Source: Austropuccinia psidii (Eukaryota; Basidiomycota; Pucciniomycetes; Pucciniales; Sphaerophragmiaceae). From it: DNA of 64,000 nt. Both the position numbers and the translations under genes were made by a program. The stretch's first letter is position 1. Each line of letters opens with the position of its first letter. The notes beneath the pieces are model-generated. The model ran no database searches, was not told where the DNA came from, and saw nothing but the letters and a program-made list of their open reading frames with translations. Of this stretch, positions 1 through 13,300 are shown in pieces. Location of the stretch: positions 30,997,816 to 31,061,815 of the forward strand of contig JALGQZ010000004.1 in the NCBI GenBank assembly GCA_023105745.1, read 5' to 3'.

Positions 1-2027
1 GTCGGACTTGGCGAAGCTTCTGACGAACTGAGCGTGTCAGAAAAAACTGAGCTGACTCGTAAGGTCGTAGCAACTGGTGCCAAAGCCTTGAAAGAGCATA
101 TTAGTAACACCAGGGAAGTTTTGGTCGATCATCTTTGGAGTCCACATGCCGCTGCCGTTGGTGCTACACTGGGGACGTTTCATTATGTACGTAGCCTAAA
201 AGTGAAATTAAGCATAGCCAAAGCTGACTTGTATGAATACGGCGACAAAGAATGTCAAAACCAAGCAGGAAGCTGTTCAAAAACGAAAGTCGATCGTCTA
301 CAAGCCATTGCTTGATTCATCTGATTCATCTGCTGTCGAAAAAGGTGATCGTGGCAAATCAATTGGCCTCGACTGGTCGACTGGCCTAATCTTCGGCCAA
401 GCCCAAAATCTGGCTCGAGAATTAATGGAAACTGGCGCAAACCTTATGACGCCGACAAAGTTTTGCGAAAGGATCAAAAAAGAATTTCAAGGTCTTGCCA
501 ATGTTGAAATCCATGTTCGCGAAAAGTGTTAGTATCTCATGAATCGCAACTGTCTTCGTCGGTGGAACTTTGACGAGTGCATTGTTTGATTCCTCGGCGC
601 TGGTTTTAAATCCAGCTTGGGCTGAAAATAGCAAAATGAATTCCTTTCTTTCGGTGGCCAGGGGTACTGAAGAACCCTGCAAATTTCTAGAGATCCATTA
701 TAAAGGCACCAAGTCGGCATCAGGCTTCAAGCCCTCTATTGCATTTGTCGGAAAAGGAATTACCTTTGGTATGTGGTCTATCTCTCGAATCATGAGATTT
801 AGGTTTGGGCTTGGTTCTGATGGAGATTTCAATACTTTAAGATTCTGGAGGTATTTCCCTCAAACCTGGTGCCGGCATGAAACTGATGCGAGCCGATATG
901 GGTGGGGCCGCTACGGTGACGAGTGCTGCTTGGGCAATCGCTAAACTGGGTATTGAAATCGACCTTTTGGTCTGTACCCCCTTAACGGGTAAGGGTATTT
1001 TGATTTATCTGAGGTTGAAGAATTTTATCACTTCTTTATTCAGTAATTTGCTATCGTGAAAAATAGAAAATATGCCTAGCGGTCATGCCACCAAGCCAGG
1101 TGACATTATCTACGCCATGAATGGAAAAAGCATTGAAGGTTAGTGATTGCATCAACTTCAAGTGTCTTTGTGCAAAGCTAATCATCTTGTTTCGATTTTA
1201 TCATCAGTCGATAACACTGATGCTGAGGGTCGTTTGGTACTGGCCGACGCGTTATATTACGCATCTTCCGTTTACAAGCCTCAAAGCATTATTGGTAGGT
1301 TATGTTCAAGATTCTTAATTCATAACTCATAGTAACTCTTGGTGCTTTTTACTTTAACTCTAGATTGTGCAACATTAACAGGTGCCATGGTGATTTCGTG
1401 AGTGTCACGAAAATGTTTAAAGGCATCTAATATCTAACCCATTTAATGCCTACTTATTTCTAGGCTCGGAGAGCCTTTTTCAGGATTATTTTCTACCTCT
1501 GATGAACTCTGGAAGAAGTTGGATGCGGCAGGAAGAGCTGAGCATGATCGATTTTGGAGAATGCCATTTGACGACTTTTATATGAAACAAATTGACACTA
1601 GTAATGCTGACCTATGTAATACTGGTGGTCGAATCGCTGGGGTTTGTCTTTCGGCTCGTGTACTTGATTCGCCATTCACCTATACTGACGTTTCACTTTT
1701 ATGATAATTTGTTTTTTTACAGTCTTGCACCGCGGCCATCTTTTTGAGGGAATTTGTTGATGGGTTAGCCTGCAATGCTCCCGAAGGATCTCACCAAACC
1801 GAGGATGAGATAGCGTATGCTCATATAGATATTGGTTTGTTTTTATAAGATTTCTTTCAATACTGATACTGCTTCTGCGCTAGACTTAATATTGAATTGT
1901 TCTGTTTTCAATTATTATAGCTGGAGCAATGGAATGTACCATTCCCGATGCATACAACCCCAAAGGCTTGACTGGGCGACCAGTTCGCGCCTTGATCGAA
2001 TACGTTCGGCAAGCGGCGCGAAAGTAA
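1..2027 (+). CDS. Leucyl aminopeptidase, M17 family (3' part, ten exons)
   Basis: Cytosolic-type M17 metallo-aminopeptidase that removes N-terminal residues from peptides using two metal ions. The 5' end lies left of the window. Exons that join in frame with GT-AG borders: 1-186, 269-527, 616-768, 842-988, 1067-1138, 1208-1294, 1364-1397, 1464-1641, 1723-1834, 1921-2027 (TAA at 2025). The nine introns are 66-88 bp. Family blocks seen in order: [10 protein letters not shown] and MTPT in exon 2; [11 protein letters not shown] and VGKGITF (catalytic Lys, metal ligand) in exon 3; MRADMGGAA in exon 4; the M17 signature NTDAEGRL (metal ligands Asp and Glu, active-site Arg) in exon 6; ATLTGAM in exon 7; RMPFDDFY and NTGGRIAG in exon 8; [14 protein letters not shown] near the C-terminus. 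No frameshift or stop is needed, so the gene appears functional. Its base composition (many CpGs) contrasts sharply with the DNA downstream. Confidence 0.93.
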
Positions 2028-3346
2028 CCATGTTATTTATGCTTGCAAGGCATCAAAACTTTTGGCGCAGAGCGTGCCCCATCCTAGTGAATGATCAAAT
2101 CCGACGATTGATTTCAATCGGCTAAAAATTATAATTGTATTTTCTTTCTCAACTTAGCCATAGCCATCAACGCGTTATTTACATACACATTGACTTACCA
2201 TCACTTAGCTTTTTGTATTGAACAGAGTGCCTGAATTCCAAAAAATCGCTTGACAACGAGCTTACTCTTGCAACATAACCTTTATAAAATTATTGTTTGC
2301 AATTTAATCTATTGTTTCGAGTAGCTTCCAAATGCATTTTACATCGACGGTTTTAAGCTGAGCAATTATTAGGAAAACTCCTTGAGTGTCATGAAAATTT
2401 TAGCTACTGATCCATGAATCAAATAGAAAAAGCAAATTTGGAAAGTAAGTTTTAATTTGGATGCAAAGTTTTGCACTGCTCAATCGAAACCTGAGAAGAT
2501 TGCATTTTTTGGATTTGAGAAGTCTCAGCCACGTCTGTTTGATAATTTCAACCCGTTCCCGGGCTCACATGCATATTGCCCCTCTTGGATTTAAAATATC
2601 GAAATCCCAGGTCAAGATCTATTGAGGTTTTGGCTTAATTGTTTCAAAATGTCCTAAAAATGTTGCTGGAAAAGAAACATGAGCTGTATATTATAATTTG
2701 TTTGGAGGGAGATACCTCATCCCCCATGATTCACAATCATCCAGTAATTGTCTTCTACAAATTAAATATTTTGCATATTTCCATTGAAAAAGCCATGTAT
2801 CCTAAAAAAAACATGGTATAATTAGGATGCAAGTAAATACCTCCGCCCCCCGAGAAAAAATAAAAAATAAAAAATTGGGATTTAGGAATTTTTTATTGCA
2901 TACTAAAAAGCAAAATACACTTAAAAAAAGACTTTTTAAAGATCCATATTTCAAAACATTTTTTCTAAATGAATTCATTTTTTTGCTCAATTTTTAAGCC
3001 ATTTCCATAACTTTTCATTGTTTTGAAAAATCCATATATATATTGATATATCTATAGGGTTTTGATAGCCCAATGCAAGAAGTTTTTGTAACTACATATA
3101 CAAAATCTCAATTTTTTTATTTTTTTATTTTTTATTCCATGAATCATTGCAAGAATAAGGGCATGCACCAAGCTTGAAAATTGTCTTCAATTATTAAGTG
3201 TTTTTCCTATGTTTTTGAATGGTTTTTTTTGGTAAGAATTATGATCATTAACAATGCCACTAAATTAATATCATGATAAATGATTACAAATAATTAGTCA
3301 TGGAAATATTCCTTCATTTAGAAAAATCATTTTGTTTTATGTAAGG

Positions 3347-4300
3347 TTTCACATTTGAATCAATTAATTTTTTTTCAATATTGTATGACTTTTTTTAGGA
3401 GTTGAAAATCTGAAATTAGAGCTGTAAAAAAATTAAAGTAAAAAGTGAATAATTTTTCAACCAGTGAATCTGTAATTGACATATTTTTCAAAAACCTTGT
3501 ATTTTATGAAATTTCTCACATTTATAACAATGTTTAAGTATTTTTCCAATATTCTTTGTCTTTTAAGTTTTTTAATAATTATAAAAAGGTATTACATATA
3601 GGTTTTTACTTCTAATAAGCTACTTAAACTCCCTTCATCTGAATTAGAAGTCATATTTAATTTAATAATATCACTTTTTCAAGTAATTTCACACATTTGA
3701 ACCAATTTTTGAGTATTGGTTTTGTTACTTTGTAATATTTCAGGTTCAAAATTTTTAAGGATAGGGATTTAGCATTCCTTTTATTTAATTCAAAAAAATA
3801 ATTTATTGGAATATCTATGATATGAGGTTTTGTTAATTCAAAAAAGTACTTTTCCCTCAATTTTGCAAATTTACATCAAGAATTGGTTTTTTTTTTCAAT
3901 TTTTCAAAAAGGTTTTATATGTGAATTGAAAGCAATGAGAGGCTAAGTATATATATAATTAAGATCTATAATATCAATACAAATTATTAAAAACACTGAA
4001 TATTTGGTGGACATATTTCTTTATTAAAAAGATATCAAGTTTTCATGTCATTTTACAGATTTTCACAAGTTATTTAGTGATTTGCCAGTATTTGATGATG
4101 GAATTTGTGTGAAACCATGTAATTTATGGTTTTAATATTAGATTGGAAAATATTTTCCGATACTTTTATCTGTGCTGAAATCCTTCCTTACTTAATTATT
4201 CTGTATTTTTTTGATTTCTCACATTTACACCATTTTTCAACTGTTTTACTGGTATCTTGTAGCATTTTATCCTTTAAATAATAACATTGAGGCTTTGCAT
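3347..4300. repeat. Possible degenerate tandem repeat, period about 165-200 bp
   Basis: A block beginning TTTC(T)CACATTT, followed by an AACCAAT-like stretch, a T-rich run and a TTTTAGG/TTTCAGG-like segment, recurs near 3347, 3511, 3685 and 4212, with weaker matches near 3852 and 4055. Spacing is about 164-200 bp. The copies are strongly diverged and were aligned by eye only. In such A/T-rich DNA, chance similarity is a real alternative. Confidence 0.3.
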
Positions 4301-7300
4301 ATATATATATTTAATTATGAAAAGAAATATTTGGACCTCTTTGACCTCAAGTTGAATCTTTGAAAGAATCTCTCCTTCATTCAAGTGTTCACTCTGGTAC
4401 TGTTGCATGATTCTTTCTCCTAATGCCTTGAATATCTGAAGTGTGACATAATTAATATTTGAATTATGAAATATTAATCTTTTTTTAGTCTATTATTCAG
4501 TTAACCTCTCATTATTTAATTATGAGCTTAATAAATATACCCCAAGGCAGAATTCACAATATTCTTGATGTTATTTGAGCCTAATGGTTCACCAACAAAG
4601 TCTCCAAATTTTTCATTTTGAAGAAAATGATCAAATTTAGGAAATTTTGGCTTATGGAGCTGAAATATTTTGACAAAATAATGTAATTTTCTTGAAAAAT
4701 TTACTAAAATTTTGAGCCCATTTTGTAAAACTTATTTATTTTGTTTTTGATAGTCAAACATCTACTGTTTGTATCTGACTTCTGGTACAAGATAAATGAA
4801 AAGAATTTTTGAAATGAAAAATATAGTAAAAAAAATCAAAGAAAGTGAAATTATCATTTTTAATTGTTGAAAAAAAATGATTTCTTTGAGAATAAGAATC
4901 AAGTTCTATTACGAGGGAAATTTAGAAGCCAATTGTTTAATATCAAGCCCTAGCTTGATGGATGAGGAGCTCCAGCCACCAAGGTACTAGGTATCTAGGT
5001 AGCTTCAATCTGTCAAAGTTTATTAATTCTGGAATTAGAGTTCTTAAATGGTTACTTGTTTGAAATTGACAGATCAATTTCTCTGATTCATAAGTGGGAT
5101 CGTTCTTAAACAGTATTTTCTATTAATATGGCCAAATTGGCCTTTTTAAAAGTAGAAATTTGGGAGAGTATTTTTTGGATTTTATATGACTAAAATAATG
5201 TAAAAAAATGAAATTAAATGAAAAAAATAAAAGAAAAAGTAGTTTTACTTAAAAAAGCTTTATATGTGCTTTTTGATTTCATGTAAATTAAGTGATGAAA
5301 CATGCGTTGAAAATAAATTAAACAATTCAAAGTTAATAAATGTGGTTCATCTTTTTAAATATAATATCTTCTTTTTTTAAAATAAGATATATGTATTAAT
5401 TAAATTGTGAATTTTGGTTAAGCTTATCAGATATCCCCAAAATATTTCAAATTATCTCTTGAAAGAAAAATGATTTCTTTTATAAAACATTTTGATGGAA
5501 ATAATTAATCAATCTTATTTCAAATACCAGAAAAGCTATTAATAAATGACATAATTAACTATGAGAGATTAATTAATTAATATTGATGTGAAATACACAA
5601 AAAAAACCCATAACCTTTTTTTAGAGATAAGAAATTCAGTAAATTGAAATTTTAAATTGATCTAAAATTATTTTAAAAGTGCTAATTTGATCTCTACAGT
5701 TTATTTCATATTTTTATTGAATTATTTAGAGAGAACAATAATATAATTCATAAAAGAGCCAAATTTAACATATTTAATACTAGCTTTATTTTTCAGAGAT
5801 AAACTTCATCCTGTTACAATATAAATTTTCAACCAGAATAGAACTATTTAACTTTTTTTCCCTTATTCAACATGAGTTTGACTTTCTAATCAAAGTCTTG
5901 TGTTAATTAAATGATTTCTTAATGAAATGAACCCATATTCGATACTATATATTCAACAAAATAAGCATGAAAAACTGGGCTTAAATTTTGAATTTATATT
6001 AAGATCTCATATATTATCAATTAGAAAGAAATTTGATAATATCAAATTAAATCTCTAAAATCCTAAATCTTGTTGTATTTTTTCTATCAAGTATGTTTTA
6101 TATGAATCAATATTATTCAATATATAATAACATCTTGAAATATTTACCATGTCAATAGAATTCAAGGAGATTGATCAAGTTGTTTTTGAGAATAATTTGA
6201 GAAATTTTTTATTGTCTCTTTTCATCCATTTCTTTCTTTTTATCAAAAGTACTTTTTTAAATGTATCACTGTAGGATTATAGTATTGGTTATAGTTTGAA
6301 TAATTTAATACCAGTATAAATAATACATTATTAATAGAAATTATGCCATAAATGAAACCCAAGGAATTCTCACCCAATACTATCAAATGAATATATAGTA
6401 TAAAAAAGTATTTTGTAAAGCGGCCATGTTAAGCCAAGAAATTTATTAATTAGGTTTAATTTGAGTTTTAAAATATTATTTTAGATTTATAAGGATATCA
6501 AATTCTCTTATATAATCTTATTAATGAAAATATGTAGCTGTTAGCCTTTGGTTTATAATTTTAATAAGAAAAAGGGAAAAACAAGAGAATAGAACTGACT
6601 TTTTAGTATGAATTTTTTTATCAATATAAATAAGAAAATATATTGTTTTATAAGACAAAATTTCATCACTTTTTGAGATAAATAAATACAATTTTTTGAA
6701 AAAGGTTTTGGACTCTGTACCAAAATTCACCTAAGATCCATTTCCAATGTCCTGTCAAAAATAATAATTATATGAATCTTTCATTTATTTTATTACTTTT
6801 CAGATTTAAAATGATAAAAAATCAGATAATATACTTTTGATAAGCACCCACTTTGCCCTTCGACTCAAATAGAAAATTAAAAAAAATGATTTCAAATGAA
6901 AATAAATAAATAGTTCTTTCAAAATAGTATTTCACCGATTAAAAACTCATTTAACCTCCTAAATTTTCTCAATGGATATACCGCCCTGGATTGAGAGAAT
7001 TTCTTACTATAAGCACGTAAAAGTAGCAAGAGAAAAAATGGTCAATTTTAAATATGGCCAGGGTATACCAGATTCTTTATCACACATAATATAAACTTTA
7101 TTATTAGCTAAATAATTATGAATTTTATTAATTCAAAGATAATTTCATAATTAATTCATCATGGCATGTCTTGAAATAAGGAGAAAATATAAAATGGAAT
7201 AAAAAATTATTCAAAGAGGTAATTAACTCCATATGCTTCTGTTGAAATTTCTTACCCCTATTTTCTTTCATCAAATATCAAAAAGGTTAAAATTGGAGCA

Positions 7301-10300
7301 CTTTTTGAAATAGTACTCATGGAATTTCCCTTTTCCAAAAATCCATTATCTGACAGATAGTGATTATTGTTTAGAAAATTATAAAATATTCAGAAAAATA
7401 ATTAGAATAAAGATATTAATTAATATTCCCGAAATTCTGATGATAGGAATATAGAATAAAAAAGTCTTATAGTAAAAAGAATTTCTCCATTCACTGGCTC
7501 AATTTTAATACTGACTATTGATCTTTTGAGTTTTTTAAGTAAAAAGACCCAATACACACAGATTAAAATAGGATTAAATTGAAGATTTTTTTTAATGGAA
7601 TAAATTTCAAAAAATAGAAAATATATTTTTTCTAGTTGGTTTATTTAATGAGCCAATAATGGTTTTGTAGTCACAGAAAATCAACTCAAGCCGTAATTAG
7701 GTTATCTCATAAAACAACAAGTAATTCTACAATAATCCAAAATTATTGAATGTTATCTCACCAAATTTTTATTGTTTTAATATTTTGGTAATAAAAGAAG
7801 AGATTGGTCAACTATAAGGAAGATAAATGTCTCAATTTCTACTTTTCTTTCCAAAATTGATTCAGCTTATAAGCCAGTTGCAATGATTATGGCTACCTAC
7901 ATAGTTATTAAAATGACCATTCAACATTATTAAATTTATATCTCATTGAAAAAACTGAGCCATAAGATTCTATAGAGAAAATAATCCGTTATATTGATTT
8001 TTTAAGATTAAAAATACTTCAGTAAAATACATTTTAAATCTCTATCAAAAGTCGGTTTAATTCATTTTTATGATTAATTTAACTCAAAAATCTTTCTGCT
8101 CATTATGTTATTATCTTTTTTAAAAGCTATATAAACCATTACCCCCTGTTCATGTCAGAAATATTTTGAAGTGCAAAATATTGCTTCGTGTGGAATTTAC
8201 TCTGGTATAAAAAGAGAAGGATATCCTATCAATATTTCCATTTTGACAGTGATTGATCTTAGGATTGTCATTCTGGGTTTGTGAGTTATCAATATATAAG
8301 TATATATCCATAATAATTGACTATATATTATGTGTATGTCATAGTTTTTGATTATATCATACAAAGAGAACCTATGTAAAAACTCAATTTACAAGCTGTT
8401 TCATACAGAAGACTTATAAGAATAATATCTCTATTGAATCTTTCATAGAATAAAAAACTTTATAAGCCTATATCTTTCATATGTCTTATTGAATTATTCC
8501 AATATAAAACCGAAATGCAATTAACAAAGCATCATGAATAAACTGGAGATCTGAATAAAATAGCAAACATTGAGTTGTGGTTCGTTGTATTGATTATATT
8601 TTAATTATTTAATTAACTAGAGAAACTAGAGTAATCATAACCCATTCAACTAAATATACTGGAATGAAAAGCTTGAGGAAACTCCCAGTGTTTGGTGACA
8701 TAAACCAGCGTAAGTAACAAAACACAGCTAAATTGAAAGATAAATTCATTCATATTTATTAAGAAATGCAGAAGAACTTTCTCAATTAATCTACAAAAAA
8801 TTCCAATTATTTCAATATTCTGAGGGAGTAAGGAAAAACTTGAATTAATGATTCTCTTTGGGCCCCAATAATAGGCTTGGCTTACTGGATACGATGCCAC
8901 CCAGGAATTTATAGGAATGAATTTAAATTTTTAGCTAGAAGAAAGAATGTGATTTTTAGCTTAGCAAAATTTCATAATAACATATTGTTAGTCACAGTGT
9001 ACTAAATACAATACAGCTTACTCATAGGTAATAATATCTCTCATTTATTTATTTGAGTATTTGAGGTTATGGTATAGCTCCCTTACTTTTGGTGCCAGCT
9101 TTGGATTGTGAGGCTAATACGCCACGGTTAATAAGGGAAGTGGTCTCACAATATATAAAATTGAAATAAGAATTTCATGAGATTTTATATGAAATAATCT
9201 AATAAAAATAAGTATATATCATATTAATTACTTACCATATAATTTGGTTCCCTCAATATGAGCAATGAGAAATCAAATTATACTTTATTTTAAACCGAAA
9301 TAAGCCCATTTTTTCCGTGCTTATTTGAGCACAAAAGCCAAGGCTCAACTATTTTGGAAATAATCTATTTTAAGAGGCATAATATCACAGTCATAAGGCT
9401 ATTTTGCGATAAGAAAAAAAATTAAGATTTGTAAAATATCCCTTATCCTTTTTGAGCACATTTAACTATGAGGTATCTAAGTAGTTGGCTAGCTTATATT
9501 TCTATTGTAGGTTGTTGATATGGAATTTTTATTAAAAATCACTTGCTTTTCCTTTCATCAAATCTTGTGTAAGATAAAAGTAAGTCAAGGAGAGTATTAA
9601 AAATGTCATTGGAAGAAATAAATTAACAATTTAGTTATGGAAAATATTTTTATAGATGATTGATATTATAAAAAACTATTGTTTTACAAACAATAATGAA
9701 TTATCTGAAATTACTCTAAAAATATATATTTAAGGCTAAAAAATCATTCCTGCAAGAAAAAGTTTATCAATTAATCTTCAAAATGAATTAAGAAAATCCA
9801 TAATAGAACGAAGGATATGAAATGATCCTAGAGAGAAATAATCTTCGAAGATAAAAGTAGTAGAGCTATCAACTGAGCTGAAATTTTCATAGTAATGATA
9901 GATGATTTTATTCAATTTTGAGGTTTCTAAAATGTAAAAATTATTGTAAGAGACAAAAGAATAATATATGGATATCTTTCGGGACTTTTGAAAGGTTAAA
10001 TCTTCTATGAAAGAGCTTATTGAATTGTTTTACTTGTTGATAAAAAGGTAATGAAACTAAATATATAATTAAAATAACTATAATATGAAAGGAAGGTGGA
10101 AAAACGCGCTTTTATTAAAGAATAAATTTTTCCTTCATAAATATTGATAATAATTCAGAATTGAGCTATAATCATTTTGGAAACATCGAATGCAATTATA
10201 GAGTAATTAGACCTTGTTTTAGTCCACAAAATGACTGTTTTTCTTCTATTTTTCAGAATTCGAAGCAGAGTTTGCTACAGTAAGCCTATCTGTTACAGCT

Positions 10301-13300
10301 ATAAACATGTCAGAATATTATTAAGGACCCACTGAATCATTTAAACCTTTTTTTGTGAGGAATTTCCTAGATTAAGGGTAGCTTTACCATCTTGGAAAGA
10401 ATTGGAATTACACCCGTTTGTCTTGAAAACACATTATGAATTGAGTCACAGACCCTTTAAATCAACTACAGGCAAGAATTACTTACTTTTTCTGTAAATT
10501 TTGACACTCAATTCCTGAATTAGAGGCTATCGGGGGACTTTATCACAATTTAAGACAGGTTTTAGTATTAAGTTCACACCAAATATGTAAGTGAATTGAA
10601 TTTTGTAATCGAAAAAGTATAAAAGCGCACAATAAATATGTGAATTAAATTTCATTTCTTTAGGACAATGAAAAAAATAAGTTTAATATAATTCAGTGTC
10701 AAATTGGTGGAATTTGATCTACAGTCTTCTAGAATGAACCAAGCTTCCACCTTGTTGGTTAGCTGTTTTGGAAGGAGTTAAATTTTCTAAAGTTAGGCAG
10801 GAATTACTATTACAGAAAACCATGTACCATTATAATGTTTTTCTTTCTTATTGTAGAAATAGTTATAACTTCAGACAAAAAATACCCATGTATTTCATTT
10901 ATTTTTAAAAACGGGTTCTTCACCTTGAGATCTCATTGCAGGGACCTGTTGTGACTAATATAGCTTCATAGAGTTGAGGCTGTTGGTAAGACCATAAGCT
11001 ATAGACACTTCAGTCTTTTGGTTCCATAAAGCATGAGGGTATCTTTACATTAAGCTTATTTGATCTAAAGAATTCTGGTATTAACCAGGATTTGACCTGT
11101 ATTAATAGCCTTTTGAGAAAGAGCTCATTCTTTTGAAGTATGACAGGATTCACTGTGACATTCAGATACCCATGAATTCTAGCCTGCACACCAAGCCTTA
11201 TTATCAATAATAATAATAATTTTAAGCCCCACATATGATGTGAATGAGTTTCATTTTGATGATTTTCAGCTTTTAATACTGTAAATCCTCTAAGCTTAAC
11301 TTAAGCTTATTTATAGTTGAGCTAAAAAAATACACTTGATTCTGACCCAAGTTGAAAGCTCATTAGTAATTCAATGATGTAAGGAAGATTAATTCTTTTA
11401 TCAATAGGAAGAAATAATATAGGTATTTTCATATTAAAATAAATTCTAAAAGAATACTGATTTTATTTTCTTCTTCTATTAATTTCTTCCATAGAAAATG
11501 ACTTTACTCATTATCTCTTGATTTAAATTGAATTTTTGGAGAGGAATTTTTTTAATTCTAACTTTGTATCGCTTTACTTTGGTTATTTGAAAGGAGCTTT
11601 AAGGGTCACAACTATCTATCAAAAGAATAATTCATCTTATAATGTGCATTTGCAAACTTAAGACTCATATTGAAATTTTTCAAAGTTATTTCTTTCTATA
11701 TTTTGACATATTTATTATTTTAGTACCAATACTAACAGCTTGAACTATTCTTTTGTTGATTTTCTGAAAAAAATTCAAATTTAGAGATTATTTACTATAT
11801 AAATTACACATTCCTTCAGTGTGGAAACCTTTTCAAGCATCTCCCCAGCTCTTCAAGATATATTATTTGGAACTAGTTTTGTGTGATTGAATTTATTTAT
11901 ATAAGCATTTATATATTCTTATTATTCTTTGGAAGTGATGGTTTTTTCTTTTCTTGTGTTCTTCACCTAGAATCTTGATCCTATCCCATGATGAACTCCA
12001 TTATAGTATAGCTTCTAACCTTTTCAGATTCATCCAGGATATTTTTCCAAATTTTAATTCCTTCCAATGAAAAATTGATTCTTCAGAAGAAGAAGGTATT
12101 TAGGCTCTTTTTTGATAGATTGTATTCATGTTTTAATATTAAATGAGAATACCCAATTTAAATACATAGAAATCAATTAGAAATTATCTATACATATTAT
12201 CTAAGAAATGAAAATAAACCTTATTTATTAGAAGGTGACTTTTGATGAATTTTTTTAAGCTTTTGTATTTACACATGAAGAAAATAAAAATGCTTAATTG
12301 AACATTATTAAATTTCATTTAATAGCTAAATTGGAGCTTGATTATCTTAATTTTATAGCTTTGGGGGATCTGAATGCAACTCAAACACCTAAGCACCATA
12401 TTTATGATCTAAAAAATCTGTATTTGAATGAATTGAAGCAAGAAATCATGAGTGAATATATTCTCAAACTATAAATCTGTATTTTTCAATTTTACATGCC
12501 TGCATTATACAATTTACAGTTTTCTTCTCAATGTATGGAAAAAAATTACAGCCAGGGAATTCTATCTTTTTGCTTAACCACAAATTAATAACACTCACAG
12601 GGAGAAATTATCAAAATAAACAGGTCAAACTTACTTCAATTAAAAGAGAATGAAGATAAAAAACAAAAAAATTAATGAAACTCTTTTGATTTTTTGTAAA
12701 ATACTACCCTTCCAAAAAAAATATAATTTTTTTGGAAACCATTGTTGATTTGTCCCCTTTCTCTGTTAAGAAAATTTTGTATTATCAAATTATAGCAATC
12801 TGGAAAGCAGACATACAATAAACCAATAAAGAAAAATAGTTCCATTTAAAAGATAGGTTTTTCATAAGATTAGGAGGCAAAGTATCAAGAAAATGATCAG
12901 ATATGAATGGTACTCCTATTAATACGTAGGCCCACTATTCTTAGCTATTACAATGACCGTGTTTCATGGAAGCTATAGAGGGAGTCTGTTAAGAATATGT
13001 AAAGGCTTGTAGTTCCAGGAATATTCAAGTGCAACTTCTGATATTATGACTTATTACGGCTGATTCAGCTTTTTGATTTAGTTCTAAGTAGCTTTCCAAA
13101 AGTTAAAAGTTGGTTCTATGTAATGTGAGTGAGATTTCTTGGAAGCTTCTTTAACTTAATAATTTTCCCAAAATTTCCTTCTGAGGCTTCCTGGGTGTAT
13201 TGGTGCTTTCTCCTCGATAAAAATAATCCAATATTTTCCTATTATCCATGGTTCCAGCTCCAGTAAGTGGCTCAAAGGATTTTGATCTATCCGATGGATC

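Noticed and set aside
187..217. Shorter alternative first intron (31 bp) in the aminopeptidase
   Set aside because: Too short for this gene's 66-88-bp introns. The 187-268 intron has GTACGT, a CTGAC branch-like site and keeps frame.
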